Part shown: positions 49,447 through 58,626 of the stretch, in pieces
Position numbering within the stretch: position 1 is the stretch's first letter
Layout: each line of letters starts with the position of its first letter
From: FEN-299 sp963717945
Lineage (GTDB): Bacteria; Acidobacteriota; Vicinamibacteria; Vicinamibacterales; Fen-181
Length of the DNA: 64,000 bases
Assembly: GCA_963717945.1 (NCBI GenBank)
Contig: CAVQXT010000007.1
Location: 1,054,001 to 1,118,000, forward strand
Reading direction: 5' to 3'
The notes under the pieces: generated by a model
What the model saw: the letters and a program-made list of their open reading frames with translations, nothing else
Databases searched by the model: none
What the model was told of the DNA's origin: nothing
Program-made: the position numbers and the translations under genes

Positions 49447-49791
49447 TCAGACTTGTCCGTCGATGTATGCCGCGATTCGTTCGCGGCTCCACCCGTGGTC
49501 GTCGTTGAGGTGGATGATCAGCGAGTCGAGGAAGTGTTGTTTGATGCACCCTGGCTCGGGGCACCTGCGGACACGATCGTCCAGGCACGTGAAGAACTTG
49601 TAGATCCCCTTCGGGCGGATTCCCGTGGCGTCGACCGGGAGGCGATAGATCCCCTCGTAGGCTGCGCCGAGCGCGTCGGAGCAGTCCCGGCCCTCGAAAT
49701 ACGCGCCGAACATCTGGTGATGCCGGCGCCGGGCCCCGTCGCGAATCGCGGCCGCGAGTTCCTGTTCATCGGGACGGACGGCTCTGGTCAT
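49447..49791 (-). CDS. Small protein with a C-terminal Cys/His cluster
   Basis: 114 residues from ATG 49791. The end RRCPEPGCIKQHFLDSLIIH with LNDDHGWSRERIAAYI gives a Cys-x4-Cys plus two or three His pattern that may bind zinc, followed by a helix. The first part (RPDEQELAAAIRDGARRRHH, FEGRDCSDALGAAYEGIY) is helical. I do not recognise a named family. Confidence 0.65.
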   Translation of the reverse strand: MTRAVRPDEQELAAAIRDGARRRHHQMFGAYFEGRDCSDALGAAYEGIYRLPVDATGIRPKGIYKFFTCLDDRVRRCPEPGCIKQHFLDSLIIHLNDDHGWSRERIAAYIDGQV

Positions 49792-50033
49792 CGTCGGCTC
49801 CACTGTAGAGCATGGAAAACCCGTGCCAGCCGGGACCTTCGGATTCGCTCGATTTCTCGCCCGACACGCGAGCCGGAGACAATCCGGCCCGCCATCACGT
49901 CCCGGGTTCGAACACGCGGGTGTCCGCAAGCGGGCGTCCGTCCGCGTCCCTCTGGTGTCTAATGGGGCAGGAGCGAGTGCCGGGAGTGAGGGGCTCAGTC
50001 CGACGTAATCCTCTGTCGCCAAGACAGGAGGCC

Positions 50034-50150
50034 ATGATGGTCCCGACGAATCGGTTTCCGCTCATCACCCTGGGGTGGCAGACCTGGTCGATCCTCGTGG
50101 TGGTCTTCGTGCTCGTGATCGCGGCCGCCGCGTTTCTCCTGTTCGCCTGA
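50034..50150 (+). CDS. 38-residue single-helix membrane peptide
   Basis: MMVPTNRFPLITLGWQTWSI followed by one strong helix VVVFVLVIAAAAFLLFA. CAGGAGG lies five bases before the ATG, a good ribosome site. It is too short for most gene finders. Function is unknown. Confidence 0.6.
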   Translation: MMVPTNRFPLITLGWQTWSILVVVFVLVIAAAAFLLFA

Positions 50151-50170
50151 AGGCACTCCAGGCCGGAAGA

Positions 50171-50203
50171 GGAGAAAGAGCCCCGCTCTGCGAGCGGCGG
50201 GGC
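50171..50203 (-). terminator. Rho-independent terminator
   Basis: On the minus strand GCCCCGC (50203-50197) pairs with GCGGGGC (50186-50180) and is followed by TCTTTCTCC. It lies just past the PEGA-domain gene, which it should terminate. Confidence 0.7.
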
Positions 50204-50210
50204 CCCCAGC

Positions 50211-51350
50211 TCACTGTCTCTCGAGGACGCCTCGGTACGGAATGACCTGCCCGGCCTCGATCGTCACGTCCCACTCCAGCGGGCTGTAGCCGTCGCGCTG
50301 GATCGCGATCCGGTGCGGGCCCGGCTCGAGCGTCAGCGGCTCGCTGCTCGGGCCGAACGTGCCGACGACCCCGACGTATTGCCCGTCCACGAACAGGTTG
50401 GCGTCGGCCGGCTGGATGTCGAAGCTCATGCCGCCGTATGCCGATGTCGTCGTCGACGAATCCGGCAACGGCTGGTAGCCGCCGTCCGCATACACTCCGA
50501 ACACGGTCGGCTGATAGCTACCCAGGTAGACCCAGGGATACGGCACCGGGTAGCCGCACCAGATGCCGAACCCAAGGCTCAACCACGGCGAGAACGCGTA
50601 ATAGGGCCGGGCGAAGCGGTACGGGTAGTAGGGCGCCCACCCGTAGGGGCGGGCGTAGGAGCGCGAGAAGTACGGACGGATCATGCTCGGATGGCCGCCG
50701 TAACCGCGGTAGCCGGGGGACGCGTAACCGGGCCCGCGTCCGCCGCGATAGGCCGGCGAACTGTAACGGGGCCCAGCCGTTCGGGGCCCGTACGAGCCAT
50801 TTCCGTACGACCGGGGCAGTGCCTGCGATCCGGAATACGGACGATTACCATACGACCGGGGCGCCGCCTGCGACCCGGAGTAGGGACGATTCCCGTTCGA
50901 GCGGGGCAGCGACTGCGGCGCCGAGTACGAACGATTCCCGTTCGACCGGGGCATCGACTGCGGCGCCGAGTACGAACGATTCCCGTTCGACCGGGGCATC
51001 GACTGGGGTGCCGAGTACGAGCGATTCCCGTTGGATCGGGGCATCGACTGCGGTGCCGAGTACGAGCGATTCCCGTTGGACCGGGGCATCGACTGCGGCG
51101 CCGAGTACGAACGGTTCCCGTTGGACCGGGGCATCGACTGCGGTGCCGAGTACGATCCGTGAGGCGCGCTCTGCCGGGGCTGCGCCGACGCCCGAGGTGA
51201 CGACTGGCGCGGCGCCGACTGCCCGCCCGATGGGCGTCCGCCGCCATTCTGTTGTCCGCCGCCCCGCCGCTCTTGGGCGGTGGCCGGCAGGGCCGCAATG
51301 CTCAAGGCAGCTACGATGACGGCCGATGCGACCGAAAATGTGTGCTTCAT
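50211..51350 (-). CDS. Exported PEGA-domain protein with a 15-residue repeat region
   Basis: 379 residues. A signal peptide ends AALPATAQE. A Gly/Gln/Ser/Pro-rich region follows with eight copies of SYSAPQSMPRSNGNR-like repeats (about 65-185). The next part is Tyr/Pro/Gly-rich (YGWAPYYPYRFARPYYAFSP). The C-terminal 70 residues form a PEGA domain (ANLFVDGQYVGVVG, GPHRIAIQRDGYSPLEWDV). PEGA domains sit on the cell surface or in the periplasm. The low-complexity region suggests a flexible stalk. Confidence 0.82.
   Translation of the reverse strand: MKHTFSVASAVIVAALSIAALPATAQERRGGGQQNGGGRPSGGQSAPRQSSPRASAQPRQSAPHGSYSAPQSMPRSNGNRSYSAPQSMPRSNGNRSYSAPQSMPRSNGNRSYSAPQSMPRSNGNRSYSAPQSMPRSNGNRSYSAPQSLPRSNGNRPYSGSQAAPRSYGNRPYSGSQALPRSYGNGSYGPRTAGPRYSSPAYRGGRGPGYASPGYRGYGGHPSMIRPYFSRSYARPYGWAPYYPYRFARPYYAFSPWLSLGFGIWCGYPVPYPWVYLGSYQPTVFGVYADGGYQPLPDSSTTTSAYGGMSFDIQPADANLFVDGQYVGVVGTFGPSSEPLTLEPGPHRIAIQRDGYSPLEWDVTIEAGQVIPYRGVLERQ
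50806..51156 (-). repeat. 45-base minisatellite inside the PEGA-domain gene
   Basis: Eight copies of a 45-base unit, in frame, coding for 15 residues each. The five N-terminal copies are nearly identical (APQSMPRSNGNR), the later ones diverge to APQSLP, GSQAAP and GSQALP. The low divergence at one end suggests recent copy gain by slippage. Confidence 0.88.
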
Positions 51351-51534
51351 GTGGTTCCCTTGCTGTCTCCCGAAGGCAGCGGCAGGTGCCTGACGCCGCG
51401 TACACTCGCAACCGCGATGCCAACCGGGATTGTGGCGATTACTGGACATTCCCGGTGGGCCGACGGGAGCGGCTGCTAGAGCGTCCACAATCGAGGACAT
51501 CGGCGACGTGTGCCTCGCGCCCGCGTACAAGGAA

Positions 51535-51557
51535 GGGGCCACCGCGGCGGTGGCCCC
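51535..51557 (-). terminator. Probable rho-independent terminator
   Basis: GGGGCCACCGC and GCGGTGGCCCC form a near-perfect hairpin, followed on the minus strand by TTCCTTG. It lies 40 bases after the DUF4440 gene. Confidence 0.65.
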
Positions 51558-51597
51558 TGGCAATAGTCGGCGGAGTCCGCTCGGTCGTCCGCCCGCG

Positions 51598-52068
51598 CTA
51601 CTTTTTCACGATCATCGTGCCGTGCGACGCGACGCACTGCCACTGCCCGGCTCGCTTGACCCAGGTGTCGGTCCACTGAGACCTGCCACTGTCCGGCTTG
51701 CCCTTTTTCGTGCCCTTCCAGACCGAGATGCCGGTGGCGACGGCGGTATCGCCGTAGGCCTGCACCTTCAGGTCATCGTACGTGAGCGTCTCGTAAGTGT
51801 AGGCGTGGCTCTTCACGTCAGCGACCATTGACGCCTTCCCCGTCACGACGCCCTCCTCATCCGTGTTGACAAGGGTGTCGGCCATATGGCGTTCGAACCA
51901 CGCGGCGTCGAACTTCAAAGAGGCGTCGATCCACGCGCGCTCGAGCGCGCTCACTTCCTGTTCGACACTCTGACCCTTGCCCGGCGCGGCCTTCTGCGCG
52001 GCCGCCTGTCCGAAGGCGAGGCCGGGCAGTGCCAGCATCACGAGAGCAACGACAAACAGTCTCTTCAT
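51598..52068 (-). CDS. Exported DUF4440/SnoaL-like protein (NTF2 fold)
   Basis: 156 residues. A signal peptide (LVMLALPGLAFGQA) precedes an NTF2-like domain: EVSALERAWIDASLKFDAAW, LVNTDEEGVVTGKASMV, VQAYGDTAVATGISVW and GQWQCVASHGTMIVK. It is the same fold as the 48895-49413 product but only distantly alike. GAGGAGC lies upstream of the ATG. Function is unknown. Confidence 0.8.
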   Translation of the reverse strand: MKRLFVVALVMLALPGLAFGQAAAQKAAPGKGQSVEQEVSALERAWIDASLKFDAAWFERHMADTLVNTDEEGVVTGKASMVADVKSHAYTYETLTYDDLKVQAYGDTAVATGISVWKGTKKGKPDSGRSQWTDTWVKRAGQWQCVASHGTMIVKK

Positions 52069-52430
52069 CGGGAGCTCCTCTTGACGGGTTTGTAGGCGTC
52101 GAAGAGTCTCGAGCGGACGCCCCGAGCCGTCGTGTCCACCCTGGACCAACGGCACGTGCGGAACCCCCCGATGGTCTTCTCGACGCCAATTTGTGGAACG
52201 GATGAGGTTTAAGGCTATGCCCCACTGGCCGGGCTGTCAAACAAAAAGGGCTACAACAAAAAGGGCTACCACGCGGGCGCTCGCGATGTGAGCCGGCCTA
52301 GACAGCGATGGATCTGACGGTTCGGCAATGGCGCGGGTTATCGGGACCCTACCGTGTTCAATACTGAACATCTTGCCGGTGTGCGTCCAGTCATCATCAA
52401 CCGTCGCGCCCCTTCGGAAGGCCCAGTCCG
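52069..52430. other. Intergenic stretch without a supported gene
   Basis: About 360 bases between divergent genes. Apart from the TGTTCA dyad at 52355-52370 I see no gene, RNA or repeat. Confidence 0.5.
52355..52370. promoter_or_regulatory. Perfect dyad TGTTCA-ATAC-TGAACA, candidate operator
   Basis: Two perfect six-base arms around a four-base spacer lie about 75 bases upstream of the recognisable coding part of the universal stress protein gene. This size and symmetry fit a dimeric regulator's site. The regulator is unknown. Confidence 0.5.
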
Positions 52431-53297
52431 GTTGACCTCAGCGAACTGTCGGTTCGGACGCTCGCCTACGCCGGCGCAATCGCAAAGTGGTACGACGCCC
52501 GGCTGACCGCCTTGCACGTGGCCCCTTCATTTACGCCGATGGAGGTTTGGACCGGCCTCGAGCACGTCAACCTGGTGTATCCCGTCTCGCGGGATGAGGT
52601 GCTCGAACAGCTGCGGCAGGCCGTGGCCGCGGCGGGCTTGGGCGAGGGGACGGTCGCTCTGACGGCCGAAGCTGGCGAAGCGGCGGCCACGATCGTAGAC
52701 CGGGCTGTCGCGACGCGCGCCGACCTCCTCGTGATGGGCACGCACGGCCGCAGCGGGTTCGACCGATTCTTTCTCGGGTCTGTGGCCGAGAAGGTGCTGC
52801 GGAAGGCGCCGTGCCCGGTCTTGACCGTGCCGCCGCACGCGCCCGCCACCCCGCCGTCCCACGTGGCGCTCCGGACCATCCTCTGTCCAATCGACTTTTC
52901 GCCAGCCGCGTTGGAGGCGTTCGGATTCGCCCTCGATTTCGCGCGCCGCGCCGACGCGTCAGTCGTCCTGGTCCACGCGATCGAATTCCTGGCAGAAGAC
53001 GAACCACTCGAGAACGCGCATTTCAACGTCCCGGAGTTTCGATCCTACCTGCTCGAGGATGCCAGGCAGCGGCTCGCGACCCTGGCTTCTGGGGAACCGC
53101 GACTGAGCCGCGGCGTCAGAACCGTCGTCGTGGTCGGCCGCGCGCACCACGGTATTCTCCAGGTCGCGGCGGATGAAGGCACCGATCTGATCGTCATGGG
53201 CGCTCAGGGACGTGGCGGTGCCGCCCTGGCGCTCTTCGGGTCGACGACGCAGCAAGTGGTGCGAGGCGCGACCTGTCCAGTCCTGACGGTCCGTTAG
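52431..53297 (+). CDS. Tandem universal stress protein, 5' end unresolved
   Basis: Two UspA domains. The first shows VDLSELSVRTLAYAGAIAKW and ends with the ATP-binding MGTHGRSGFDRFFLGSVAEK; the second starts LRTILCPIDFSPAALEAFGF and ends MGAQGRGGAALALFGSTTQQ. Coding similarity reaches back to base 52431 or so, but there is no ATG, GTG or TTG in that frame between the stop at 52365 and a TTG at 52512, which would remove the first strand and helix. A GTG in another frame (52381, VRPVIINR) looks like the missing first strand, so a frameshift near 52410-52430 is likely, in the genome or the assembly. Confidence 0.75.
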   Translation, partial: VDLSELSVRTLAYAGAIAKWYDARLTALHVAPSFTPMEVWTGLEHVNLVYPVSRDEVLEQLRQAVAAAGLGEGTVALTAEAGEAAATIVDRAVATRADLLVMGTHGRSGFDRFFLGSVAEKVLRKAPCPVLTVPPHAPATPPSHVALRTILCPIDFSPAALEAFGFALDFARRADASVVLVHAIEFLAEDEPLENAHFNVPEFRSYLLEDARQRLATLASGEPRLSRGVRTVVVVGRAHHGILQVAADEGTDLIVMGAQGRGGAALALFGSTTQQVVRGATCPVLTVR

Positions 53298-53325
53298 GCG
53301 AGCGCGTCACCACGAGAAGCCGAGG

Positions 53326-53796
53326 TCAGCGGATCGGACCGGACAGGCGCGCCGGGTCCTCGATCGCGCTGACGTTCTTCGCGATCCATCGCTGGATCTT
53401 GACCGCGGCGTCCCGTGCGGCTTTCTCCCAGGTATCGCCGCTGCCGTCTGCCGTGAACGACTTTCCGGCCGCCGTGACCAGGAGATGCACTTCAAGCAGT
53501 CGAGGGTCGTCCTCGTTGACGTTGCGGCTCACGACCTCGACCTGGACCTTGGGGCGCGCCCCCTTGTCCACTTCGTCGACGCTGACCGAGTCGTTGACTT
53601 TCCCAAAGAGACAGCCGCGCAGGTCCTTCACCGTCTCCCGGCGTTCAGCCAGGTCGGGCAACTCGAGCGTGGGATCGCTGGGCTCGGGCGTGAACACGAG
53701 GGTGGGGATGACGTAGAGGTGCTGCCTCTGCGCGAGTACCGAGACAGCGCCCGCGACGACAAACAGCACGGCGACGATTGGCAGGGCGCGTTTCAT
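53326..53796 (-). CDS. Exported protein of unknown function
   Basis: 156 residues from ATG 53796, with GGGAGGT six bases upstream. A signal peptide (VAVLFVVAGAVSVLAQ) precedes LYVIPTLVFTPEPSDP, a segment LAERRETVKDLRGCLFGKVN, and an alpha/beta end (LLEVHLLVTAAGKSFTADGS, VKIQRWIAKNV). No family is recognised. It is likely periplasmic. Confidence 0.68.
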   Translation of the reverse strand: MKRALPIVAVLFVVAGAVSVLAQRQHLYVIPTLVFTPEPSDPTLELPDLAERRETVKDLRGCLFGKVNDSVSVDEVDKGARPKVQVEVVSRNVNEDDPRLLEVHLLVTAAGKSFTADGSGDTWEKAARDAAVKIQRWIAKNVSAIEDPARLSGPIR

Positions 53797-53908
53797 GGCA
53801 ACCTCCCAACGACCGCGCGCGAAACCCGCGGGGCGGCTCAGCCATTGGACCGCACCGCTGTCCCGCGTGGGCCGTACACCCAGAATAGGGGACATCGTCG
53901 AGTCGTGT

Positions 53909-54811
53909 CTAATCAGAACGACTCACTTCTGTCATTTGAGGTCCGGCTCGGAGAGGGTTGGTCTCGACCTCTGAGATTCTACGGAGCCGACTCACCGAAC
54001 ACAGCACGACGAGCAGGAAGCTGACCGTGGCGGCGCACGTGATGAGGAACGCCGGATCGACGCCGGTCTCCGAGATCGGTCGCGCGGTGAAGTCGCCGGC
54101 GATGCCGGTCCACCAATAGGCGAACAGCCCCACGTCCATGAGGACGTGTCCGATCATGCACGGCACGAGAGAGCGGGAGGACCACGCGAGGAGCCCAAGC
54201 AAGATCCCCGCCCCAAATACGATCGGCACCATCCCGATCAGGGCCCAGGCCTTGGTGAGGTGGAGGAGCATGAAGAAGAACGCGGAGGCGAGAATGGCGA
54301 TCGGCGCGCCGTGGCGTTCTTCAATGGGCCGCTGCATGTAACCGCGAAACCCGGTCTCTTCACAGATTCCCGCCGATGCGGCCGAGACCACCACGGCGAC
54401 CCACTTCAAAGGGAGAGACGGAAGGGAGGACAAGTCGTAGCCGCGACGGAACGCGTCGGCCGGAAACGGCACCAGCCGAAACAGCACCACGATCGCCGCG
54501 TGAATCGTCGCTGCGAAGGAGAGCGCGGCCACGAGGCCCCAGAACCACTGTGCCGGCGAGAGCACGCCGCTTCGAAAGGCGAATCGGCGCGCGGCGTGCG
54601 TGCTTCGCGGTGGGCCTCCGCCGCGCGTCCACCAGACGTAGGTCCCGAGGAACGCCACTTCGAGCGTTGCCGCGAGCGGCACCCCGAAGGTCCACAGCAA
54701 AGGTGGCCACACGTTGGCCGCGATGAGCGCGACGAGAAGACCGGACACCACGGCCCGGACCGACACGGGCCACCTGGCAAAGCGACCGGGTAGCGCCTCT
54801 TGCGTCGTCAT
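53909..54811 (-). CDS. CPBP-family intramembrane metalloprotease
   Basis: 300 residues with about eight membrane helices. The glutamate-arginine motif ICEETGFRGYMQ, the histidine helix FFMLLHLTKAW and the third motif MIGHVLMDVGL are the Abi/CaaX-protease catalytic set. Members cut prenylated or other membrane proteins; bacterial ones often have immunity or regulatory roles. ATG 54811 is preferred; ATG 54859 would add 16 residues. Confidence 0.87.
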   Translation of the reverse strand: MTTQEALPGRFARWPVSVRAVVSGLLVALIAANVWPPLLWTFGVPLAATLEVAFLGTYVWWTRGGGPPRSTHAARRFAFRSGVLSPAQWFWGLVAALSFAATIHAAIVVLFRLVPFPADAFRRGYDLSSLPSLPLKWVAVVVSAASAGICEETGFRGYMQRPIEERHGAPIAILASAFFFMLLHLTKAWALIGMVPIVFGAGILLGLLAWSSRSLVPCMIGHVLMDVGLFAYWWTGIAGDFTARPISETGVDPAFLITCAATVSFLLVVLCSVSRLRRISEVETNPLRAGPQMTEVSRSD

Positions 54812-54989
54812 CGTCGTTGCCTGCTGGCGTACGCGCGACACGGGAATCCTCGCCCGCATCGTTGGCGTGCGATATGCGGGCGCAAAGCGATCCGACGATC
54901 TCCAAGCTAAAACTGGACTCCGCCAGTCTACAATATGCCATACTCATCCTTGGGAACGACCTCAGTCTGGACTCGGCGGAGGCGACGCC

Positions 54990-56114
54990 ATGAAAGTCGT
55001 GGTCGCGGGAGCCGGCTTCGGCGGCCTGGAGACGGCCACCTGCCTGAGCGAAACGCTCGGCGGCCATGCCGACGTGACGCTCATCGACAAGAACGACAGC
55101 TTCGTTCTCGGATACGCGAAGCTCGACGTCATGTTCGGGCGCACGACGGTGGACGCGATCCGCTTCCCCTATCGCGCATTCGCCAAAACCGGCGTGAGGT
55201 TCAGGCAGGAGATCGTCACCGCGATCGACCCCAGCGCCAAACGTGTCACGACCGACAAGGGGACCTACGACGCCGATGTGCTCGTCGTCGCACTCGGCGC
55301 GGACTACGACGTGTCGGCCACGCCCGGGCTGGCGGGCGGCGGGCACGAGTTCTACTCGGTCGCCGGGGCCATGAAGCTGCGCGACATCCTGCCGAGGTTC
55401 ATGGGCGGGACGGTTGTGGTCGGCGTGATGACCCCGCATTACAAGTGCCCGCCTGCGCCGAGCGAGGCCGCCATGCTGATGCACGACTACCTGACCGCGC
55501 GCGGGCTGCGCGGCCGGTCCCGAATCATCATGACCACTCCCATGCCTTCGCCGCTCCCCGTGTCGAAGGAAGCGGGCGATGCCATCCTGGCCCGCTTCGA
55601 ACAGCTCGGGATCGAGTGCCTCGTGGCCGTGACGCCGACGCGGGTGGATGGCGCCGCACGACGGTTTCACGTCTCGAACGGCGTCGCGCTCGACTACGAC
55701 CTGCTGCTCGCCGTTCCGGTACACGTGGCTCCGCCCGTGGTCCTGGAGTCTGGGTTGGCGGAGGGCGGCTGGATTCCGGTGGACCGCGCGACGCTCAGGA
55801 CGCGTTTCGCGGACGTCTATGCCATCGGCGACGTCACCAGCGTTGGTACGCCGCGGGCCGGCACGTTTGCGGAAGGAGCGGGCAGGGTGGTCGCCGCGCA
55901 GATCATCGCCCGCGGCCGAGGCGGGGACGTCGCCCGGTATCAGGGCGACGGCCACTGCTACATCGAATTCGGCGAGAACCAGATCTCCGAGATTTCCGTG
56001 AACTTCCTCGGCGGCCCGAAGCCCACGAGCCAGTACATCGGCACCACGCCCGAGGGGGTCGCAAACAAGCGGCTGTTCGGCTCCATCCGCGCGAGTCGGT
56101 GGTTCGGGATGTAG
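54990..56114 (+). CDS. SQR-like FAD-dependent NAD(P)/quinone oxidoreductase
   Basis: 374 residues. The first FAD motif GAGFGGLETATCLSE, the second motif LVVALGADYDVSATPG, and the C-terminal DVYAIGDVTSVGTPRAGTFA are those of the NDH-2/sulfide:quinone reductase superfamily. A single cysteine in HYKCPPAPSEAAMLMHDY sits where SQRs have an active-site cysteine, but the other cysteines expected in a classic SQR are not seen. It may oxidise sulfide or another low-potential donor. A TACAAT box lies about 55 bases upstream and the SD is weak. Confidence 0.83.
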   Translation: MKVVVAGAGFGGLETATCLSETLGGHADVTLIDKNDSFVLGYAKLDVMFGRTTVDAIRFPYRAFAKTGVRFRQEIVTAIDPSAKRVTTDKGTYDADVLVVALGADYDVSATPGLAGGGHEFYSVAGAMKLRDILPRFMGGTVVVGVMTPHYKCPPAPSEAAMLMHDYLTARGLRGRSRIIMTTPMPSPLPVSKEAGDAILARFEQLGIECLVAVTPTRVDGAARRFHVSNGVALDYDLLLAVPVHVAPPVVLESGLAEGGWIPVDRATLRTRFADVYAIGDVTSVGTPRAGTFAEGAGRVVAAQIIARGRGGDVARYQGDGHCYIEFGENQISEISVNFLGGPKPTSQYIGTTPEGVANKRLFGSIRASRWFGM

Positions 56115-56265
56115 GTATGCCATCGGTTGACACGTCCGACCGTCGGGTCCAGGCTTCGGCTGGGAACGCCCAAAACGACGATTCGGCCTGCACGGGAGCT
56201 CTGGGCAAGACCAGCCTCATCGTCTTCGGAACGTCGAAGACGGGTTCTACCTGAGAGGAGAGAAC

Positions 56266-58626
56266 GTGTGTCGAAACATCCGCCCCAATTGCATTGTGCT
56301 CGCCCTGTGCGGCTTGCTGCTCATCGCCGGAACCGTTTCCAGTCACGGAATGCCGGCCCCGGGCTCACAGACTCAGAACGCTCCGTCGGCAGGCGCCACG
56401 GTTTCGGTCAGGATGATTGACGCCGTTGATTCCGGCAGCGATAGCGCGGGGAGACAGTATCGCGCCATTGTCAGCGAGCCAGCTGACGCCGGCAACGGCG
56501 TGATGATCTCGCGGGGCTCCCCGGCCACTGTCACGCTGGTGAGAGACAGCGCGGGGTGGGTTGCGCACCTGTCGTCGGTGGTCATCAACGGCCAGACGAT
56601 CGCTGTCGCCAGCAACTCGGCGCGAGTGACCAGCAACGCCGAGAATGCCGCCGAGTCGGCGGTGAAGACGATGGGCTCGATGCTCGGACGATTTGGACGC
56701 CGCGGCAGCACGGCCGCGAGCATCGCCGCGGTCGCCTCGGGTTCGAGAGTCGTCTTGCCACCGGGAACCAGCCTGAGCTTCGTTCTTGGGGCCCCCCCGT
56801 CATCGAACCCGGCTGGGTCAGCACCCGGGGCGGGTCAGCCAACGCCGGGCGCGCCGCAGGCCGCGGCGGCGCCGGGCGGCCCCCTGGCCGCCAACGTCAA
56901 GGAGACGCGGCTCGGTCCGTCCCAGCCACAAGGGAAGTTCGTCGTGAGCCCGGACGGCGGGCACCTGGCCGTCTACTCGACGCATGGAAGTCGCGACATC
57001 GTCATCCTGGATGGAATCGACGGTCCCGAGTTCGACCACGCCGCGCACATGCACGGAGAGGCGATCGACGTCGAGTTCAGTCCCGACGGGAAGCGCTCGG
57101 CCTACCTGGCCCAGCATGGGGCCAACCTGGTGGCGGTGGTGGACGGCAAGGAAGCGTACACGGTCTATGCGCTTTCTCCCAACGACACCGGCGACAACAT
57201 CGTGCCGACCATCGACCCAGCCTATGTTCATGTGACCGGCGACCAGCCGGTGCCGCATCAGTTCCTCATCAGCCCGAGCGGGGCGCATGTCGCCGTCATG
57301 GCTGAAGAGGGCCCCTCCTGGTACATGTTCCTCGACGGAGTGAAAAGCCCGCCTTACCTCAGCCTCGACCGGCGGGAGGTGGCGTTTGTCGCGGACAAGT
57401 TGGTGTATGCCGCGCAGACGACGGACCAGAAATGGCACATGGTCGTGAACGACAATCCCGGTCCCGCGTACGACGCCTTCGGCCAGGTAATGCCGAGCGA
57501 CAGGCACCTCCAATTGAGCGAGAACGACCAGCACTACGCGTTCATTGGCAGGAATGGCGGGAACAGTGTGGCGGTCGTCGATGGGGTCCCCGGCACGCCT
57601 CGTCCCAACGTCGGGAGCAGCGGTCTCCACAACCTGGTAATCGCGTCGACCGGCCGCGTCGCTTACCTCGGATACGCGGGATCCGGAGCCCACGCCAGCG
57701 AGCCGTCCAGAGAACCGCTGTTCGTGGGGAATCAGGAGGTCTCGCCCGAAACCCGGCCCTTCGCCACCATCTCCCCGGCCACGCGGACTCAAATCGGAGT
57801 CAAGGTCGTCCTCAGCCCGGACGGGAAGAGGTTTGCCTATGCGAAGCCGGTCCCCGGTGGCATCGCCGCCATCATCGACGGCAAGCAAAGCCTGGCCTAC
57901 GACGCCATCGGCGTGATGGAGTTCAGTCCCGATTCCCGGCGTGCCTTCTTTGTCGGCGTCAAGAACACCATCGACAACTTCGTCGTAATCGACGGGCAGG
58001 AAATGCCCGGACAGCATACCGTCAAGGATTTCGTCTTCAGCCAGAACGGCAGCCGCTTTGGCTATGAAGGATATGGTCAACTGGGCTTCACGATGGTGGT
58101 CGACGGCAAGCCCAGCGGCAAGTTCCTGAACGTGATCGACAATTCGCTGGCCTTCAGTGAGGACGGCAAACGCTCTGTCTACGCCGCGTGTGCGCAATTG
58201 TCGCACTGCCAGGTCGTCGAGGATGGCAAGACGACCAACGTTCCCGGGCTCTACCCGTACATGACGAGAATGCCGCCCCACATCGTTTTCTCGCCGGTGC
58301 TCTTCAGTCCGGATGGCACCCGTCTCGTCTTCGGTTACCCGGGCCCGAACGGCACCGCCATCGTCATCAACGGACAGGAGACCGTCCACGGCACCAACTT
58401 CTCGTACCACTGCTTCAGCCCCGACAGCAAGCACTTCGCAATTGCGATGTGGACCTCAAAGGGCTATTCGGTCTTCGTGGACGGAAAGGTGGGACCCGCA
58501 TACGACGACCTCGTCGAAGCGAACGCGAACGAAAACCTCTTTCGCTTCGTGGACGCCCACACGTTGCGGTTCCTCGGCGTCAAGGGCGGGCAAGTGTACC
58601 GAGTCACCGTGGATCTCGGCAATTGA
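56266..58626 (+). CDS. Large exported beta-propeller (PD40/TolB-like) protein
   Basis: 786 residues from GTG 56266, preceded by GAGAGGAGAG. A signal peptide (LALCGLLLIAGTVSSHG) is followed by an N-terminal domain with VVINGQTIAVASNSARV and a Pro/Gly/Ala-rich linker (near 180-215). From about 220 to the end come repeated short blades of PD40 type: FVVSPDGGHLAVYSTHG, FSPDGKRSAYLAQHG, LSPDGKRFAYAKPVPGG, FSEDGKRSVYAACAQ, FSPDSKHFAIAMW. Each is followed by a strand ending VDGK. This suggests one or two seven-bladed propellers in the periplasm. Binding partner unknown. Confidence 0.83.
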   Translation: MCRNIRPNCIVLALCGLLLIAGTVSSHGMPAPGSQTQNAPSAGATVSVRMIDAVDSGSDSAGRQYRAIVSEPADAGNGVMISRGSPATVTLVRDSAGWVAHLSSVVINGQTIAVASNSARVTSNAENAAESAVKTMGSMLGRFGRRGSTAASIAAVASGSRVVLPPGTSLSFVLGAPPSSNPAGSAPGAGQPTPGAPQAAAAPGGPLAANVKETRLGPSQPQGKFVVSPDGGHLAVYSTHGSRDIVILDGIDGPEFDHAAHMHGEAIDVEFSPDGKRSAYLAQHGANLVAVVDGKEAYTVYALSPNDTGDNIVPTIDPAYVHVTGDQPVPHQFLISPSGAHVAVMAEEGPSWYMFLDGVKSPPYLSLDRREVAFVADKLVYAAQTTDQKWHMVVNDNPGPAYDAFGQVMPSDRHLQLSENDQHYAFIGRNGGNSVAVVDGVPGTPRPNVGSSGLHNLVIASTGRVAYLGYAGSGAHASEPSREPLFVGNQEVSPETRPFATISPATRTQIGVKVVLSPDGKRFAYAKPVPGGIAAIIDGKQSLAYDAIGVMEFSPDSRRAFFVGVKNTIDNFVVIDGQEMPGQHTVKDFVFSQNGSRFGYEGYGQLGFTMVVDGKPSGKFLNVIDNSLAFSEDGKRSVYAACAQLSHCQVVEDGKTTNVPGLYPYMTRMPPHIVFSPVLFSPDGTRLVFGYPGPNGTAIVINGQETVHGTNFSYHCFSPDSKHFAIAMWTSKGYSVFVDGKVGPAYDDLVEANANENLFRFVDAHTLRFLGVKGGQVYRVTVDLGN

